Assembly (NCBI RefSeq): GCF_934754935.1
Contig: NZ_CAKVJB010000003.1
Location: forward strand, 21,199-85,198
From: an uncultured Holdemanella sp.
Lineage (GTDB): Bacteria; Bacillota_I; Bacilli_A; Erysipelotrichales; Erysipelotrichaceae
Length of the DNA: 64,000 bases
Direction of reading: 5' to 3'
Part shown: positions 17,434 through 25,459 of the stretch, one piece after another
How positions within the stretch are numbered: position 1 is the first letter of the stretch
Layout of the letters: every line of letters starts with the position of its first letter
Notes under the pieces: model-generated
Databases searched by the model: none
Seen by the model: only the letters and a program-made list of their open reading frames with translations
Told to the model about the DNA's origin: nothing
Translations under genes and position numbers: made by a program

Positions 17434-18123
17434 GAATATAATCATTTTTTCTGTGCTTTGACTTTCATCATATGCATATCCTAAATCTGAAAATTTGGTG
17501 ATATCCTGGATGTTTTGAATATTATTTTCGGCTAGATAACGGACCATGGCACCTCTTGCCATCTTGGCATACACACCTTTTTCTTTACCATTTTCTTCGA
17601 TAAAACGAACGTCCACTAATGGTTTATATTTTCGAATGATTTTGGCATATTCTTCACTCGCCAGATTTAAAATGGGTTCATCTATTTTGTCGGCAAGATC
17701 ATCTTTCCAATAGTCGTAAAGTGAGAAAGGACATTTTGTCTGCATTTCTAAACGATAGGGTGTGATCGCATCTAATGGTTTTAATAATCCATAGAAACCA
17801 GAAAGAATATACAGATGTTCTTGAATATATTTCATTTGATCATCGGTAAATACGTGAGGAACCATATATTGATATTGAATGCCGGAATAAGCGAGTATGG
17901 CAGGTGTTGTATTTTTGTCTAAGGTCATATTATGAAATTGTTCATATGTATTTTTGGCAATGGTATCTGAACATTTTAAATATGATTTTAATTCTGGATA
18001 ATCTAGACTTTGAATGTGATTTAAAAGTTCAGACGTTTTGGATAAGAATATAGGTGTTGTACACTCTATGTTAATATCATCAATCGTTTTCATTTTCTTA
18101 GCTGGAGATATAATTATTTTCAT
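17413..18123 (-). CDS. yaaA: Peroxide stress protein YaaA
   Basis: A DUF328/UPF0246 family protein of 236 residues, cytoplasmic. In E. coli it limits intracellular iron and DNA damage under peroxide stress, and related work reports a DNA-binding fold. The start IIISPAKKMK and internal LSGFYGLLKPLDAITPYRLE, together with NLASEEYAK and FIEENGKEKGVYAKMARG, are hallmark motifs. It converges on the Gfo/Idh gene and shares its terminator. Confidence 0.92.
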   Translation of the reverse strand: MKIIISPAKKMKTIDDINIECTTPIFLSKTSELLNHIQSLDYPELKSYLKCSDTIAKNTYEQFHNMTLDKNTTPAILAYSGIQYQYMVPHVFTDDQMKYIQEHLYILSGFYGLLKPLDAITPYRLEMQTKCPFSLYDYWKDDLADKIDEPILNLASEEYAKIIRKYKPLVDVRFIEENGKEKGVYAKMARGAMVRYLAENNIQNIQDITKFSDLGYAYDESQSTEKMIIFKKKLSS

Positions 18124-18166
18124 ACAACTATTGTATAATAACTTTTAAGAAAAGGAAGTGAAGATT

Positions 18167-19198
18167 ATGGTAAAAACAGAAGAAATGTTAAAGAATCTAG
18201 AGGAGTTGATCAATACACCAAGCGTGGTTGGTTTCTATCCTGAAATTCATAAGAAATTAAGTGAAATGATTGGTAAGTTAGGGTATAAGCTAGAGTTTGA
18301 TAATAAGCGAACAGCTTATGTTCGTATACCAGGAAAAGATTCAAGTAAGACAGTATGTGTAGGGGCGCATTTGGATACGATTGGTTTGCAGGTTCGTCAT
18401 GTGATGGAAAATGGATGGATCGAAGTGAAGAATTTGGGTGGAATCAATTTTCATAATATTGAAGGTGAAAATGTATATATTCATACGCGTAGTGGTAAAA
18501 CATATGAGGGTATGGTGATTTGTAAGTCACATTCTACCCATGTATTTGATGATGCGAGAAGTCGTGAACGAGATAAGTTTAATGAAGCCATCTTGTTAGA
18601 TGAAGATGTAAGTTGTGCTAAGGATGTGTATGATTTAGGTATTGAGCATGGGGACTTGATCAGTGTCGAACCACGTTTTAAACGTACAGAATCTGGTTTC
18701 ATTAAATCACGTCATATTGATGATAAGGCTATGGTGGCTGCAGTAATCGAAGTGTTGCGTCAATTAAAAGAAGAAAACCTGACACCAGCTTATAATACAT
18801 TATTTGCGTTTCCTATCTTTGAAGAGATTGGTCATGGAGGAGCCTATGTTCCTAGTGAAGTGAGTGAATATGTTGCGTTGGATATTGGCTTGATTGGACC
18901 GGATAATCATGGTTCAGAAAAGAAAGTATCGATTGGAGCAAGTGATAATTATTCTCCATATGATTGGGAATTGACCACAAAACTGATCAACTTGGCAAAA
19001 GCTAGTGATATTCATTATTGTGTAGATACATATTATCGTTTTGGTTCAGATGCCACAGCTGCCATCCGTGCTGGAAATAATATTACACCTGCTGTATTTG
19101 GCGTTGGATGTATGAATTCACATGGCTATGAACGAACGAGTGTTCAAGCTATTGAGGATTGTGTAAAACTAACCAAGGCTTATGTTTTAAGTAAATAA
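18167..19198 (+). CDS. M42-family metallo-aminopeptidase
   Basis: Dinuclear-metal aminopeptidase (TET/FrvX/YsdC type) of 343 residues. The metal ligands are recognisable as GAHLDTIG (His, Asp), HIDDKAMVAAV (bridging Asp), the catalytic pair FEEIGHGG (Glu-Glu), ALDIGLIG (Asp) and MNSHGYER (His). An insertion domain sits between residues 70 and 165. The start ATG 18167 follows AAAGGAAG; a GTG at 18158 is less well placed. It is transcribed divergently from yaaA. The family usually forms dodecamers that trim peptides in the cytosol. Confidence 0.92.
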   Translation: MVKTEEMLKNLEELINTPSVVGFYPEIHKKLSEMIGKLGYKLEFDNKRTAYVRIPGKDSSKTVCVGAHLDTIGLQVRHVMENGWIEVKNLGGINFHNIEGENVYIHTRSGKTYEGMVICKSHSTHVFDDARSRERDKFNEAILLDEDVSCAKDVYDLGIEHGDLISVEPRFKRTESGFIKSRHIDDKAMVAAVIEVLRQLKEENLTPAYNTLFAFPIFEEIGHGGAYVPSEVSEYVALDIGLIGPDNHGSEKKVSIGASDNYSPYDWELTTKLINLAKASDIHYCVDTYYRFGSDATAAIRAGNNITPAVFGVGCMNSHGYERTSVQAIEDCVKLTKAYVLSK

Positions 19199-19227
19199 AA
19201 AAAGATATCGTAAAGATATCTTTTTTT
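19197..19227 (+). terminator. Terminator after the M42 peptidase
   Basis: An A7 run plus GATATC, loop GTAAA, then GATATC plus a T7 run give a 13-bp perfect stem. It could also stop minus-strand transcripts arriving from 19335. Confidence 0.88.
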
Positions 19228-19269
19228 GGTTAATTTTTTAATGTGAAATGATATTTATAACCATACATA

Positions 19270-19319
19270 TAATATACCATCTACAAGTATATTATTAGAC
19301 CAATATCATGGAATTGGTC
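19270..19319. repeat. Two adjacent inverted repeats in the 3' flank of the DUF3793 gene
   Basis: TAATATAC/GTATATTA (8 bp, 19270-19294) and GACCAAT/ATTGGTC (7 bp, 19298-19319). Neither is followed by a clear U run on either strand, so they may be mRNA 3' structures rather than terminators. Confidence 0.45.
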
Positions 19320-19334
19320 GATAGAAACAAAATA

Positions 19335-19868
19335 TTAAAGAATTTGAGATAATTCATATCCATTATAGATTTTATTCAACATTGTTTCTTTTGTTTGTTT
19401 AAATAAATCAAATTGTTTCTTTGCTTCATTAACGTTTTGATACACCTTCCAATCGCCAACTAAGTAGTATGGTTTGTGTTCAATAAATCCAATTACGTCA
19501 TCTAATGGATATCCAAGAAATACACCTATTTCATGAGGAAAGTTTTTTGTGTTAAGTCTTTTTTTGAGTTCTTGTATACACAGTTCAAATGTATTTGGAT
19601 ATTGATAGGATTTTAAAAAGTTTTGAACTGCATTTGAGGAAATATAGTCTTTAAGTTTGGAATTGTATACATAAATGGTGTATTGAGATTCTTGTTCTAT
19701 AAGGATAAAATAGATTCCTTTAGAATTGAATTGTTGATTGTATTGTTTGATAAAAAACTGAATACTATCGTCGTCTTTTGGAAGGTGAAACATATTGGCA
19801 TATTTATATTGCTTCAAAGTGGGAGCACAATAATTGGCCAATAAAGATTCAAAACGTTTTTTTGGCAT
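19335..19868 (-). CDS. DUF3793 family protein
   Basis: Uncharacterised 177-residue protein. The family is recognisable by EIGVFLGYPLDDVIGFIE and the Tyr/Trp-rich YYLVGDWKVYQN. The N-terminal half (CAPTLKQYKYANMF, then IYFILI and YTIYVYN) suggests an alpha/beta fold without membrane segments. It is co-transcribed with the flavodoxin upstream (two-base gap), a pairing known in anaerobic Bacillota and often linked to iron limitation. The biochemical role is unknown. Confidence 0.75.
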   Translation of the reverse strand: MPKKRFESLLANYCAPTLKQYKYANMFHLPKDDDSIQFFIKQYNQQFNSKGIYFILIEQESQYTIYVYNSKLKDYISSNAVQNFLKSYQYPNTFELCIQELKKRLNTKNFPHEIGVFLGYPLDDVIGFIEHKPYYLVGDWKVYQNVNEAKKQFDLFKQTKETMLNKIYNGYELSQIL

Positions 19869-19870
19869 AA

Positions 19871-20221
19871 TTAAGCTCCAATCACTTTTTTGATGTTTTC
19901 AAGATCTTCTGGTGTACCTGAATTTTCTACTTTATATAGAATTTCACAACCATAGTCATCACTGATTTTATCTGCGGCTTGACAATAAGCATCACCATAA
20001 CCTGTATCTCCAGAACAAACGACGCCTTGAATCAAGGTACCATTGGCCATTAAGAAGCTTTCTACTTCTGCAGGAACATCGCCATATCCATCTGTATATG
20101 TAAATAAGATATATGGTTCATCCATACTTTCCGTTCCATCATTGATGCGAAGTGCATCGATACCTAATGAATTTACAATTTCTTCGACATTACCTGTGCG
20201 GCTTGCGTATGCATATTTCAT
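19871..20221 (-). CDS. Short flavodoxin (NrdI-like fold)
   Basis: A 116-residue FMN-binding electron carrier. Features include the N-terminal phosphate-binding loop YASRTGNVEEIV, the FTYTDGYGDVP loop and the GVVCSGDTGYGDAYCQAADK motif around the isoalloxazine site. The size and last motif resemble NrdI/short flavodoxins, but no nrdE/nrdF is nearby. Electron transfer for the DUF3793 partner or replacement of ferredoxin under iron limitation is more likely (inference). The ribosome binding site is AAGGAGG. It is controlled by a promoter framed by two palindromes. Confidence 0.82.
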   Translation of the reverse strand: MKYAYASRTGNVEEIVNSLGIDALRINDGTESMDEPYILFTYTDGYGDVPAEVESFLMANGTLIQGVVCSGDTGYGDAYCQAADKISDDYGCEILYKVENSGTPEDLENIKKVIGA

Positions 20222-20239
20222 ATGGGTTACCTCCTTAAT

Positions 20240-20257
20240 AGTTAGTCACATCTAACT
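20240..20257. promoter_or_regulatory. Operator-like palindrome downstream of the flavodoxin promoter
   Basis: AGTTA, eight bases, TAACT. It lies just after the -10 box, at about +1 to +18 of the minus-strand transcript. It has the same half-sites and spacing as the palindrome at 20278-20299. Confidence 0.6.
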
Positions 20258-20263
20258 GACTAT

Positions 20264-20292
20264 AGTATATACCAAAGAAAGTTAGTTGTAAA
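20264..20292 (-). promoter_or_regulatory. Promoter of the flavodoxin-DUF3793 operon
   Basis: On the minus strand, TTTACA (20292-20287), a 17-base spacer, then TATACT (20269-20264). The -35 box is embedded in the palindrome at 20278-20299. Confidence 0.75.
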
Positions 20293-20299
20293 TAACTTT
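20278..20299. promoter_or_regulatory. Operator-like palindrome over the flavodoxin -35 box
   Basis: AAAGTTA, eight bases, TAACTTT form a perfect 7-bp inverted repeat. The core AGTTA-N8-TAACT recurs at 20240-20257. A DtxR/MntR-type metal regulator would fit the flavodoxin context, but no regulator gene is present in the window. Confidence 0.6.
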
Positions 20300-20300
20300 G

Positions 20301-20328
20301 TTGGAAAAAATTTATCTTATGATATACT
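20301..20328 (+). promoter_or_regulatory. Promoter of the MATE transporter gene
   Basis: TTGGAA (20301-20306), a 16-base spacer, then TATACT (20323-20328). It starts two bases beyond the operator-like palindrome at 20278-20299. Confidence 0.55.
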
Positions 20329-20352
20329 ATTTCTGTTTGACAGGAGAGTTTT

Positions 20353-21699
20353 ATGCAAGTAAAAGATATGACGAAGGGAAACGAATTAAAGTTAATTTTT
20401 TTGTTTTCTCTACCTTTAATGTTAGGAAATATATTTCAACAATTATATACAGTGTGCGATACGATTATTGTTTCAAGACACTTAGGCGTTAAGGCATTGG
20501 CGGCCATTGGATGTTGTGATTGGCTTACATGGATGGGAATAGCCGTGGTGACAGGTCTTGCCCAAGGCTTTTCAATTCCTGTTTCCCATGCCTTTGGTAC
20601 ACATGATAAGAGCAATGTTCAAAAGTGTATTTCTGCTTTAGTAGTGAATGCGATTATCTCGACTGTAGTTTTATTAGCTATTATTTATCCATTATTGCCA
20701 AGAATTCTTGTGCTATTGAAGACGCCAGCTGATATTATGGATCGTGCACTCGCATATACTCATGTTATTTATATAGGGTTATTTGCGACAATGTTTTATA
20801 ATGCGTTGGCAAGTATATTGCGTGCTTTTGGAAATTCGAAAACACCATTACAAGCCATGATTATTGCAAGTATTTGTAATGTTGGTTTAGATGTGTTGTT
20901 TGTCATGGGACTTGAGTGGGGCATTATTGGTGCTGGTGTTGCGACAGTGATTGCACAGATTCTAGCTGGATGTTTCTGCTTGTATCATGTATTAAAGTTA
21001 AAGGATTTTATGCCAAATTCAATTTGTAGAGATTTATCATACTATATGAATCAATTTAGATTGGGTATTCCAATGGCTTTACAAAATGTATTGATTGCGA
21101 TTGGTGGCATGGTCTTAACAAGTGCAGTAAATCGATATGGAACATATTTCCTTGCAGGCTTTACGGCTATGAATAAATTGTATGGTGTACTTGAAATTTC
21201 GGCTGTTTCCTATGGATATGCCATGGTTACGTATACAGGACAAAATTATGGAGCAGGAAGGTATGATCGTATTAAGAGTGGTGTAAAAAAAGTTGTTTTA
21301 CTATCTTTAGCCACTTCCATTTTGATTTCCATAATATTATGGTTCTTTGGACCATTTTTCCTTTCTTGTTTTATTTCAAATACAAGCCAAGGGGCAAAAC
21401 AAGCTATGACATACGGATTAACTTTCTTAAGATGTTTAACTGTTTTCCTTCCAATTTTATATATGTTGCATGCATATCGCTCTACGATTCAAGGTTTATC
21501 CAACGCCTTTATTCCTATGGTGTCGGGATTATTTGAATTGTTGATGCGTATTTCTGGTGCTTTAGTTTTACCTATCTTTTTTAAAAAGGCAGGACTATAT
21601 CCGGTAGAAGTATTGGCGTGGATTGGTGCTGTTGTCATTTTGATTCCAAGTTATTATCATATGGAAAAGAATTTTCAAAATGTTTCAGAAAACAGTTGA
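20353..21699 (+). CDS. MATE-family efflux transporter
   Basis: Multidrug and toxin extrusion transporter, 448 residues with about twelve hydrophobic segments in two homologous halves. It exports cationic drugs or metabolites with Na+ or H+ antiport. The N-terminal GNELKLIFLFSLPLMLGNIF and QLYTVCDTIIVSRHLG are typical of the DinF/NorM group in Bacillota, as is LGIPMALQN at the start of the second half. The start follows CAGGAGAG. The substrate cannot be inferred. The -35 box of the amt promoter overlaps its stop codon. Confidence 0.9.
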   Translation: MQVKDMTKGNELKLIFLFSLPLMLGNIFQQLYTVCDTIIVSRHLGVKALAAIGCCDWLTWMGIAVVTGLAQGFSIPVSHAFGTHDKSNVQKCISALVVNAIISTVVLLAIIYPLLPRILVLLKTPADIMDRALAYTHVIYIGLFATMFYNALASILRAFGNSKTPLQAMIIASICNVGLDVLFVMGLEWGIIGAGVATVIAQILAGCFCLYHVLKLKDFMPNSICRDLSYYMNQFRLGIPMALQNVLIAIGGMVLTSAVNRYGTYFLAGFTAMNKLYGVLEISAVSYGYAMVTYTGQNYGAGRYDRIKSGVKKVVLLSLATSILISIILWFFGPFFLSCFISNTSQGAKQAMTYGLTFLRCLTVFLPILYMLHAYRSTIQGLSNAFIPMVSGLFELLMRISGALVLPIFFKKAGLYPVEVLAWIGAVVILIPSYYHMEKNFQNVSENS

Positions 21700-21724
21700 C
21701 AAAATGTTTCATAGAGCATAAAAT
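21696..21724 (+). promoter_or_regulatory. Consensus promoter for the ammonium transporter gene
   Basis: TTGACA (21696-21701), a 17-base spacer, TAAAAT (21719-21724). The MATE stop codon lies within the -35 box. Confidence 0.85.
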
Positions 21725-21740
21725 ACGTACATACATAAGC

Positions 21741-21792
21741 AAAGGCGCTTATAGTTCATACATACATGAGCTGTAAGTGCCTTTTTCTTTTT
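21741..21792 (+). terminator. Leader terminator (possible attenuator) upstream of amt
   Basis: A 19-bp stem (21741-21759 with 21766-21784, three G-U pairs) closes on ACATAC and is followed by a T-rich run. It lies after the amt promoter and before the amt ribosome binding site, so transcripts must pass it. A competing hairpin, ATAAGC/GCTTAT at 21735-21752, would use its 5' arm. Confidence 0.8.
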
Positions 21793-21810
21793 GTATAAGG
21801 AGGGAAAATT

Positions 21811-23496
21811 ATGGAGAAAGTATTAACAGAGGTATTTGGAATATGGTACCTGATTGGAGCTGCATTTGTATTCTTTATGCAGGCTGGATTTGCGATGGTA
21901 GAGGCCGGATTTACAAGAGCCAAAAATGCCGGCAACATCATCATGAAAAACTTGATGGATTTCTGTTTGGGAACTGTCGCATTTTTAATCATTGGTTATA
22001 GTCTATTGATGGGACATGATTTAGCAGGATTAATTGGTTGGGGTGAAAGTCCATTGACAAACTTTGCCGGAACAAACTGGTCAAGTTTCACATTTAACTT
22101 AGTATTCTGTGCAACAGCTGCAACTATTGTTTCTGGGGCTATGGCTGAAAGAACTAAATTTATTTCATATTGTATTTATAGTTTTGTGATTAGCTTGATC
22201 GTGTATCCAATTGAAGCCCATTGGGTATGGGGTGGTGGATGGCTAAGTAGCCTTGGTTTCCATGATTTTGCCGGAAGTGCTGCCATTCATTATGTTGGTG
22301 GTTTAACTGCTTTAATTGGAGCATGGATGTTAGGTCCAAGAATTGGTAAGTTTGACAAGGATGGAACTCCTCGAGGAATTCCAGGACACAGCTTAACAAT
22401 TGGTGCACTTGGATGTTTCATCTTATGGTTTGGCTGGTATGGATTTAACGGTGCGGCTGCTACAAATGGTTTACAGTTAGCTACAATTTTTGCGACAACA
22501 ACTGTAGCTCCAGCTGTTGCGACATGTACGGTTATGTTGATTACTTGGATCAAATATGGAAAACCAGATGTTGCGATGTGTTTAAATGGTTCATTAGCTG
22601 GTTTAGTTGCGATTACGGCTGGATGTGATGCTGTAAACGTATTTGGATCATTTGTGATTGGTATCTTATCTGGATTTGTGGTTTGTTTCATTGTATGGTT
22701 ACTAGATTATAAATTAAAAGTAGATGATCCAGTAGGTGCTGTAGCTGTACACTTTGGCAATGGTGTATTAGGAACAATTTGTGTAGGATTATTCGCTTGT
22801 GGCACAGATACAATGACTGAAGTACAAGGCTTATTCTATGGTGGTGGATTCCATTTATTAGGTGTTCAATTATTAGGATTGTTGGCAATTGGTGCTTGGA
22901 CTGCTGTAACGATGTTTATTACTTTCTTTATTATCAAAAAGACGGTTGGCTTACGTGTAAGTGCACATGAAGAAATTGTTGGTCTTGATAAAATGGAACA
23001 TGGATTGGAAAGTGCATATGCTGGTTTTGCCTTAGAAGCCGATGTTCCTGGTGATTATTTAGAAACGGTACAAGATTCTAGTTATACTCCAAGTGTTGAA
23101 GTAGATGATGCCGTACCTACAAAAATTATTCATAGTGATGGTTCAATTTCAAAGGTTGTCATTATTACGAAGACTGAGAAATTTGATAAGATCAAGGCTG
23201 CATTAAATGAAATTGGTATTGGTGGTATGACCGTAACGAAAGTATCTGGTTGTGGTGTGCAAAAGGGTCAGACTAGCTACTATCGTGGTGCTAAGGTAAA
23301 TATGGAATTGCTTCCTAAATTGAAGGTGGAAGTCGTTGTGAGTGAAGTGCCTGTAGCTGATGTTGTTAAGGCGGCTAAAAAGGCATTGTATACTGGTAAT
23401 ATTGGGGATGGAAAAATCTTTGTCTACGATGTTGCGGATGTTGTTCGTATCTCAACAGGTGCTCGTGGTAAAGATGCATTAAAATATGAATACTAA
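21811..23496 (+). CDS. amt: Ammonium transporter fused to a PII-type regulatory domain
   Basis: A 561-residue fusion. Residues 1 to about 410 form an Amt/Rh channel of about eleven membrane segments (AGFAMVEAGFTRAKNAGNI, PIEAHWVWGGGWL, HYVGGLTALIGA). Residues from about 445 onward are a GlnB/GlnK-like PII domain (KVVIITKTEKFDKIKAAL, GIGGMTVTKVSGCG, TGNIGDGKIFVYDV). In most bacteria separate GlnK plugs the AmtB pore; here the regulator is tethered. The T-loop reads TSYYRGAKVNMELL. The Tyr uridylylated in E. coli (Tyr51) aligns with Val, so control is probably by nucleotide and 2-oxoglutarate binding only. The ribosome binding site is AAGGAGGG. Confidence 0.95.
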   Translation: MEKVLTEVFGIWYLIGAAFVFFMQAGFAMVEAGFTRAKNAGNIIMKNLMDFCLGTVAFLIIGYSLLMGHDLAGLIGWGESPLTNFAGTNWSSFTFNLVFCATAATIVSGAMAERTKFISYCIYSFVISLIVYPIEAHWVWGGGWLSSLGFHDFAGSAAIHYVGGLTALIGAWMLGPRIGKFDKDGTPRGIPGHSLTIGALGCFILWFGWYGFNGAAATNGLQLATIFATTTVAPAVATCTVMLITWIKYGKPDVAMCLNGSLAGLVAITAGCDAVNVFGSFVIGILSGFVVCFIVWLLDYKLKVDDPVGAVAVHFGNGVLGTICVGLFACGTDTMTEVQGLFYGGGFHLLGVQLLGLLAIGAWTAVTMFITFFIIKKTVGLRVSAHEEIVGLDKMEHGLESAYAGFALEADVPGDYLETVQDSSYTPSVEVDDAVPTKIIHSDGSISKVVIITKTEKFDKIKAALNEIGIGGMTVTKVSGCGVQKGQTSYYRGAKVNMELLPKLKVEVVVSEVPVADVVKAAKKALYTGNIGDGKIFVYDVADVVRISTGARGKDALKYEY

Positions 23497-23505
23497 TATA
23501 TATCT

Positions 23506-23547
23506 TGGCTTGTAATCTTGCTCTTTTCTCTTATTCATTACAAGCCA
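23506..23547. repeat. Inverted repeat after amt
   Basis: TGGCTTGTAAT (23506-23516) and ATTACAAGCCA (23537-23547) pair perfectly (11 bp) across a 20-base loop. No U run follows. It may be an mRNA-stabilising structure ahead of the terminator at 23552. Confidence 0.5.
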
Positions 23548-23551
23548 TAAG

Positions 23552-23577
23552 AAAAAGGATCGGTTTCGATCCTTTTT
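23552..23577. terminator. Bidirectional terminator between amt and a minus-strand gene
   Basis: AAAAAGGATCG and CGATCCTTTTT pair perfectly (11 bp) around GTTT, and both strands show U runs. Confidence 0.9.
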
Positions 23578-24397
23578 AATTTAACAAATCTGTATCAAAT
23601 ACATTATCATCTAATTCTTCATCCACCATTTGGAAAAGCAGTTCTTCGATGTCTTTACCATTTTCTAATTCTTCAAATAAATCAGGTCTTTCATAGAACA
23701 ACTTATTAAAGAAAAATCCAGAAACTAATTGATCATTTTGTTCTTCTAAAGTGCGATGTTCATCTTCATCTACCCAAGGCCCATCATTTTGGGATTCAAT
23801 TATTTGAATGCGTTCCAAATCAATTTCTTTTTTATTGATTTCTTCCTTGATGAGTTCTCCTGTCACAGGATAGAATTCATCTGTTTCAGAATCAAAGAAT
23901 GACAGTAAGAACATGTCATTTTTTTCTAAACATAAATCGGCAATGGTACAAATCTGCATTTCTTCGGCAGTATAATCAATACCTTCACAGTGAATTATAA
24001 AATCATAGCTGCATACAATGTCTAAACTTGACATCACAAAGTAAGCCATGTCCGCTAATGGAAGTCTTTTAGGGAACGTGATGGTTCTTGTGATATCCTC
24101 CAATTGAAATTGAATGGTACAAATTTGAAATCTTTCTTTTAAATAGTCCGTTTTTTCTTCAATACAAATCTTTATACCTTCTTCAAAAGAATAATCATGG
24201 AATTCAGAATCAATATCTAATAATTCATGTAAATATTGATTGGCAATTTCATGAAGTAAGATAAATTGGTATTTGTCATCTTCTGGTGCATATTTGAATA
24301 ATTCATTTAATGCAGGTACTAATTTTTTATTGTTTGTGATTGCGTCTATTGTCATTTCCATCATGGAATCCATTTGTTTTTGTAGTTTCTTTTTCAT
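23576..24397 (-). CDS. Uncharacterised acidic protein, possibly pRiA4b ORF-3-like
   Basis: A 273-residue soluble protein. The middle (about residues 95-185: FQLEDITRTITFPKRLPLAD, then DMFLLSFFDSETDEFYPVTG) recalls the pRiA4b ORF-3 fold, but the match by eye is weak. The C-terminus is strongly acidic. It lies two bases downstream of the DUF7309-like gene, so the two form an operon. No signal peptide or membrane segment is seen. Function unknown. Confidence 0.6.
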   Translation of the reverse strand: MKKKLQKQMDSMMEMTIDAITNNKKLVPALNELFKYAPEDDKYQFILLHEIANQYLHELLDIDSEFHDYSFEEGIKICIEEKTDYLKERFQICTIQFQLEDITRTITFPKRLPLADMAYFVMSSLDIVCSYDFIIHCEGIDYTAEEMQICTIADLCLEKNDMFLLSFFDSETDEFYPVTGELIKEEINKKEIDLERIQIIESQNDGPWVDEDEHRTLEEQNDQLVSGFFFNKLFYERPDLFEELENGKDIEELLFQMVDEELDDNVFDTDLLN

Positions 24398-24399
24398 TT

Positions 24400-25404
24400 T
24401 TACTCCATATCCATATGTTTTAACATATTAAAAATATCATCGATTTCCTCTAAATCATCTTCAACTAGAGGAATGTCGAGTTCATCGCAAATGTATTCAA
24501 GCCAACTTAGAATATATGGGTTTCTAGCATATACATGTTTAGGTTTACCAAAATGGTCGACTACACCTAAGAAATTATCCATAATAACTTCAAAATCTTC
24601 TTGATCAGGATGAATCAAATCAAAATGTAGAATTTGATCGTTTCTTAAATCAAATACAATATAGGCTAATGGATTGATAGGTCTTTCAAAACCTTTATCA
24701 TTTGTAGGGACCATCATATAATCCATGTCGATCGCAAGTTCTAAATCTGAGTCATCCATATTTTTGAAATGATCGATTAAATTTGTATCATTGATAAGAA
24801 TTGTGTTATATCGTTCTGGTTCCGTAGGTCTAGGTACAGTATATGAAAACCAATGATTATCTTCATCTTTTTGCGTATAGATAATATCGCCTTTTTCAAA
24901 AATAGATTCTTGGTATTCTTCATGTTTAAGTGTTTCAATCAATCCTTTGTAGGTTTCAATTAACATCTTGGCTTCACCAAAATTTGGTAGACTAGGAAAG
25001 CTCTTCTTTTCAAACGTTTTGAAATAGATCCAGTTTCCGTTTCCACGAAAGCGAAGACCAAGTTGTTTGATAATAGAATACATATCGTCATCTATTTCAT
25101 CACGATTGCCCCAATAACAAGTAATGCAGTTTTGATCGGACATCACAAATGTTGCGGGTACATTATAGTCGTCATTGCTGATTTGACAAAAATCACTATA
25201 ACCTTCCATACCACGATAGACACTGATGCCTGTGCAAGTTCCGCCTTTTCCCATAATTGATACGAAGTTGGGTTCTTCATTTTTCTTTGTTTCTACCGCA
25301 ATTAAATCCATGTCCCAATAAGAGTTCCATGGCTTTAATTTGGTGATTTCAATAGCTAAATCATATAGTTCTTTCCATTGTTCTAATGTTGCTTGTGTTG
25401 CCAT
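24400..25404 (-). CDS. Uncharacterised protein resembling DUF7309/DUF6930 proteins
   Basis: A 334-residue soluble, acidic protein. The N-terminal stretch EQWKELYDLAIEITKLKPW and the following MDLIAVE recall the DUF7309 family. The C-terminal part, with the HPDQEDFEVIMDNFLG and KPKHVYARNPYILSWLEYIC motifs, recalls the DUF6930 family. Proteins of this type often lie beside pRiA4b-like or SEC-C proteins, as here. No catalytic motif is evident. I recognised the families from memory, so the assignment is tentative. Confidence 0.65.
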   Translation of the reverse strand: MATQATLEQWKELYDLAIEITKLKPWNSYWDMDLIAVETKKNEEPNFVSIMGKGGTCTGISVYRGMEGYSDFCQISNDDYNVPATFVMSDQNCITCYWGNRDEIDDDMYSIIKQLGLRFRGNGNWIYFKTFEKKSFPSLPNFGEAKMLIETYKGLIETLKHEEYQESIFEKGDIIYTQKDEDNHWFSYTVPRPTEPERYNTILINDTNLIDHFKNMDDSDLELAIDMDYMMVPTNDKGFERPINPLAYIVFDLRNDQILHFDLIHPDQEDFEVIMDNFLGVVDHFGKPKHVYARNPYILSWLEYICDELDIPLVEDDLEEIDDIFNMLKHMDME

Positions 25405-25459
25405 AATAATTCCTCAACTTTATTATATTAATAGTAACATTGAAGGACATGAAACTCAA

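Noticed and set aside
19270..19319. Two hairpins as terminators of the DUF3793 operon
   Set aside because: No U run follows either stem on the minus strand; they are kept only as inverted repeats.
22290..22691. 133-codon minus-strand ORF inside amt
   Set aside because: It is a mirror of the channel's hydrophobic coding sequence, with no ribosome binding site or family resemblance.
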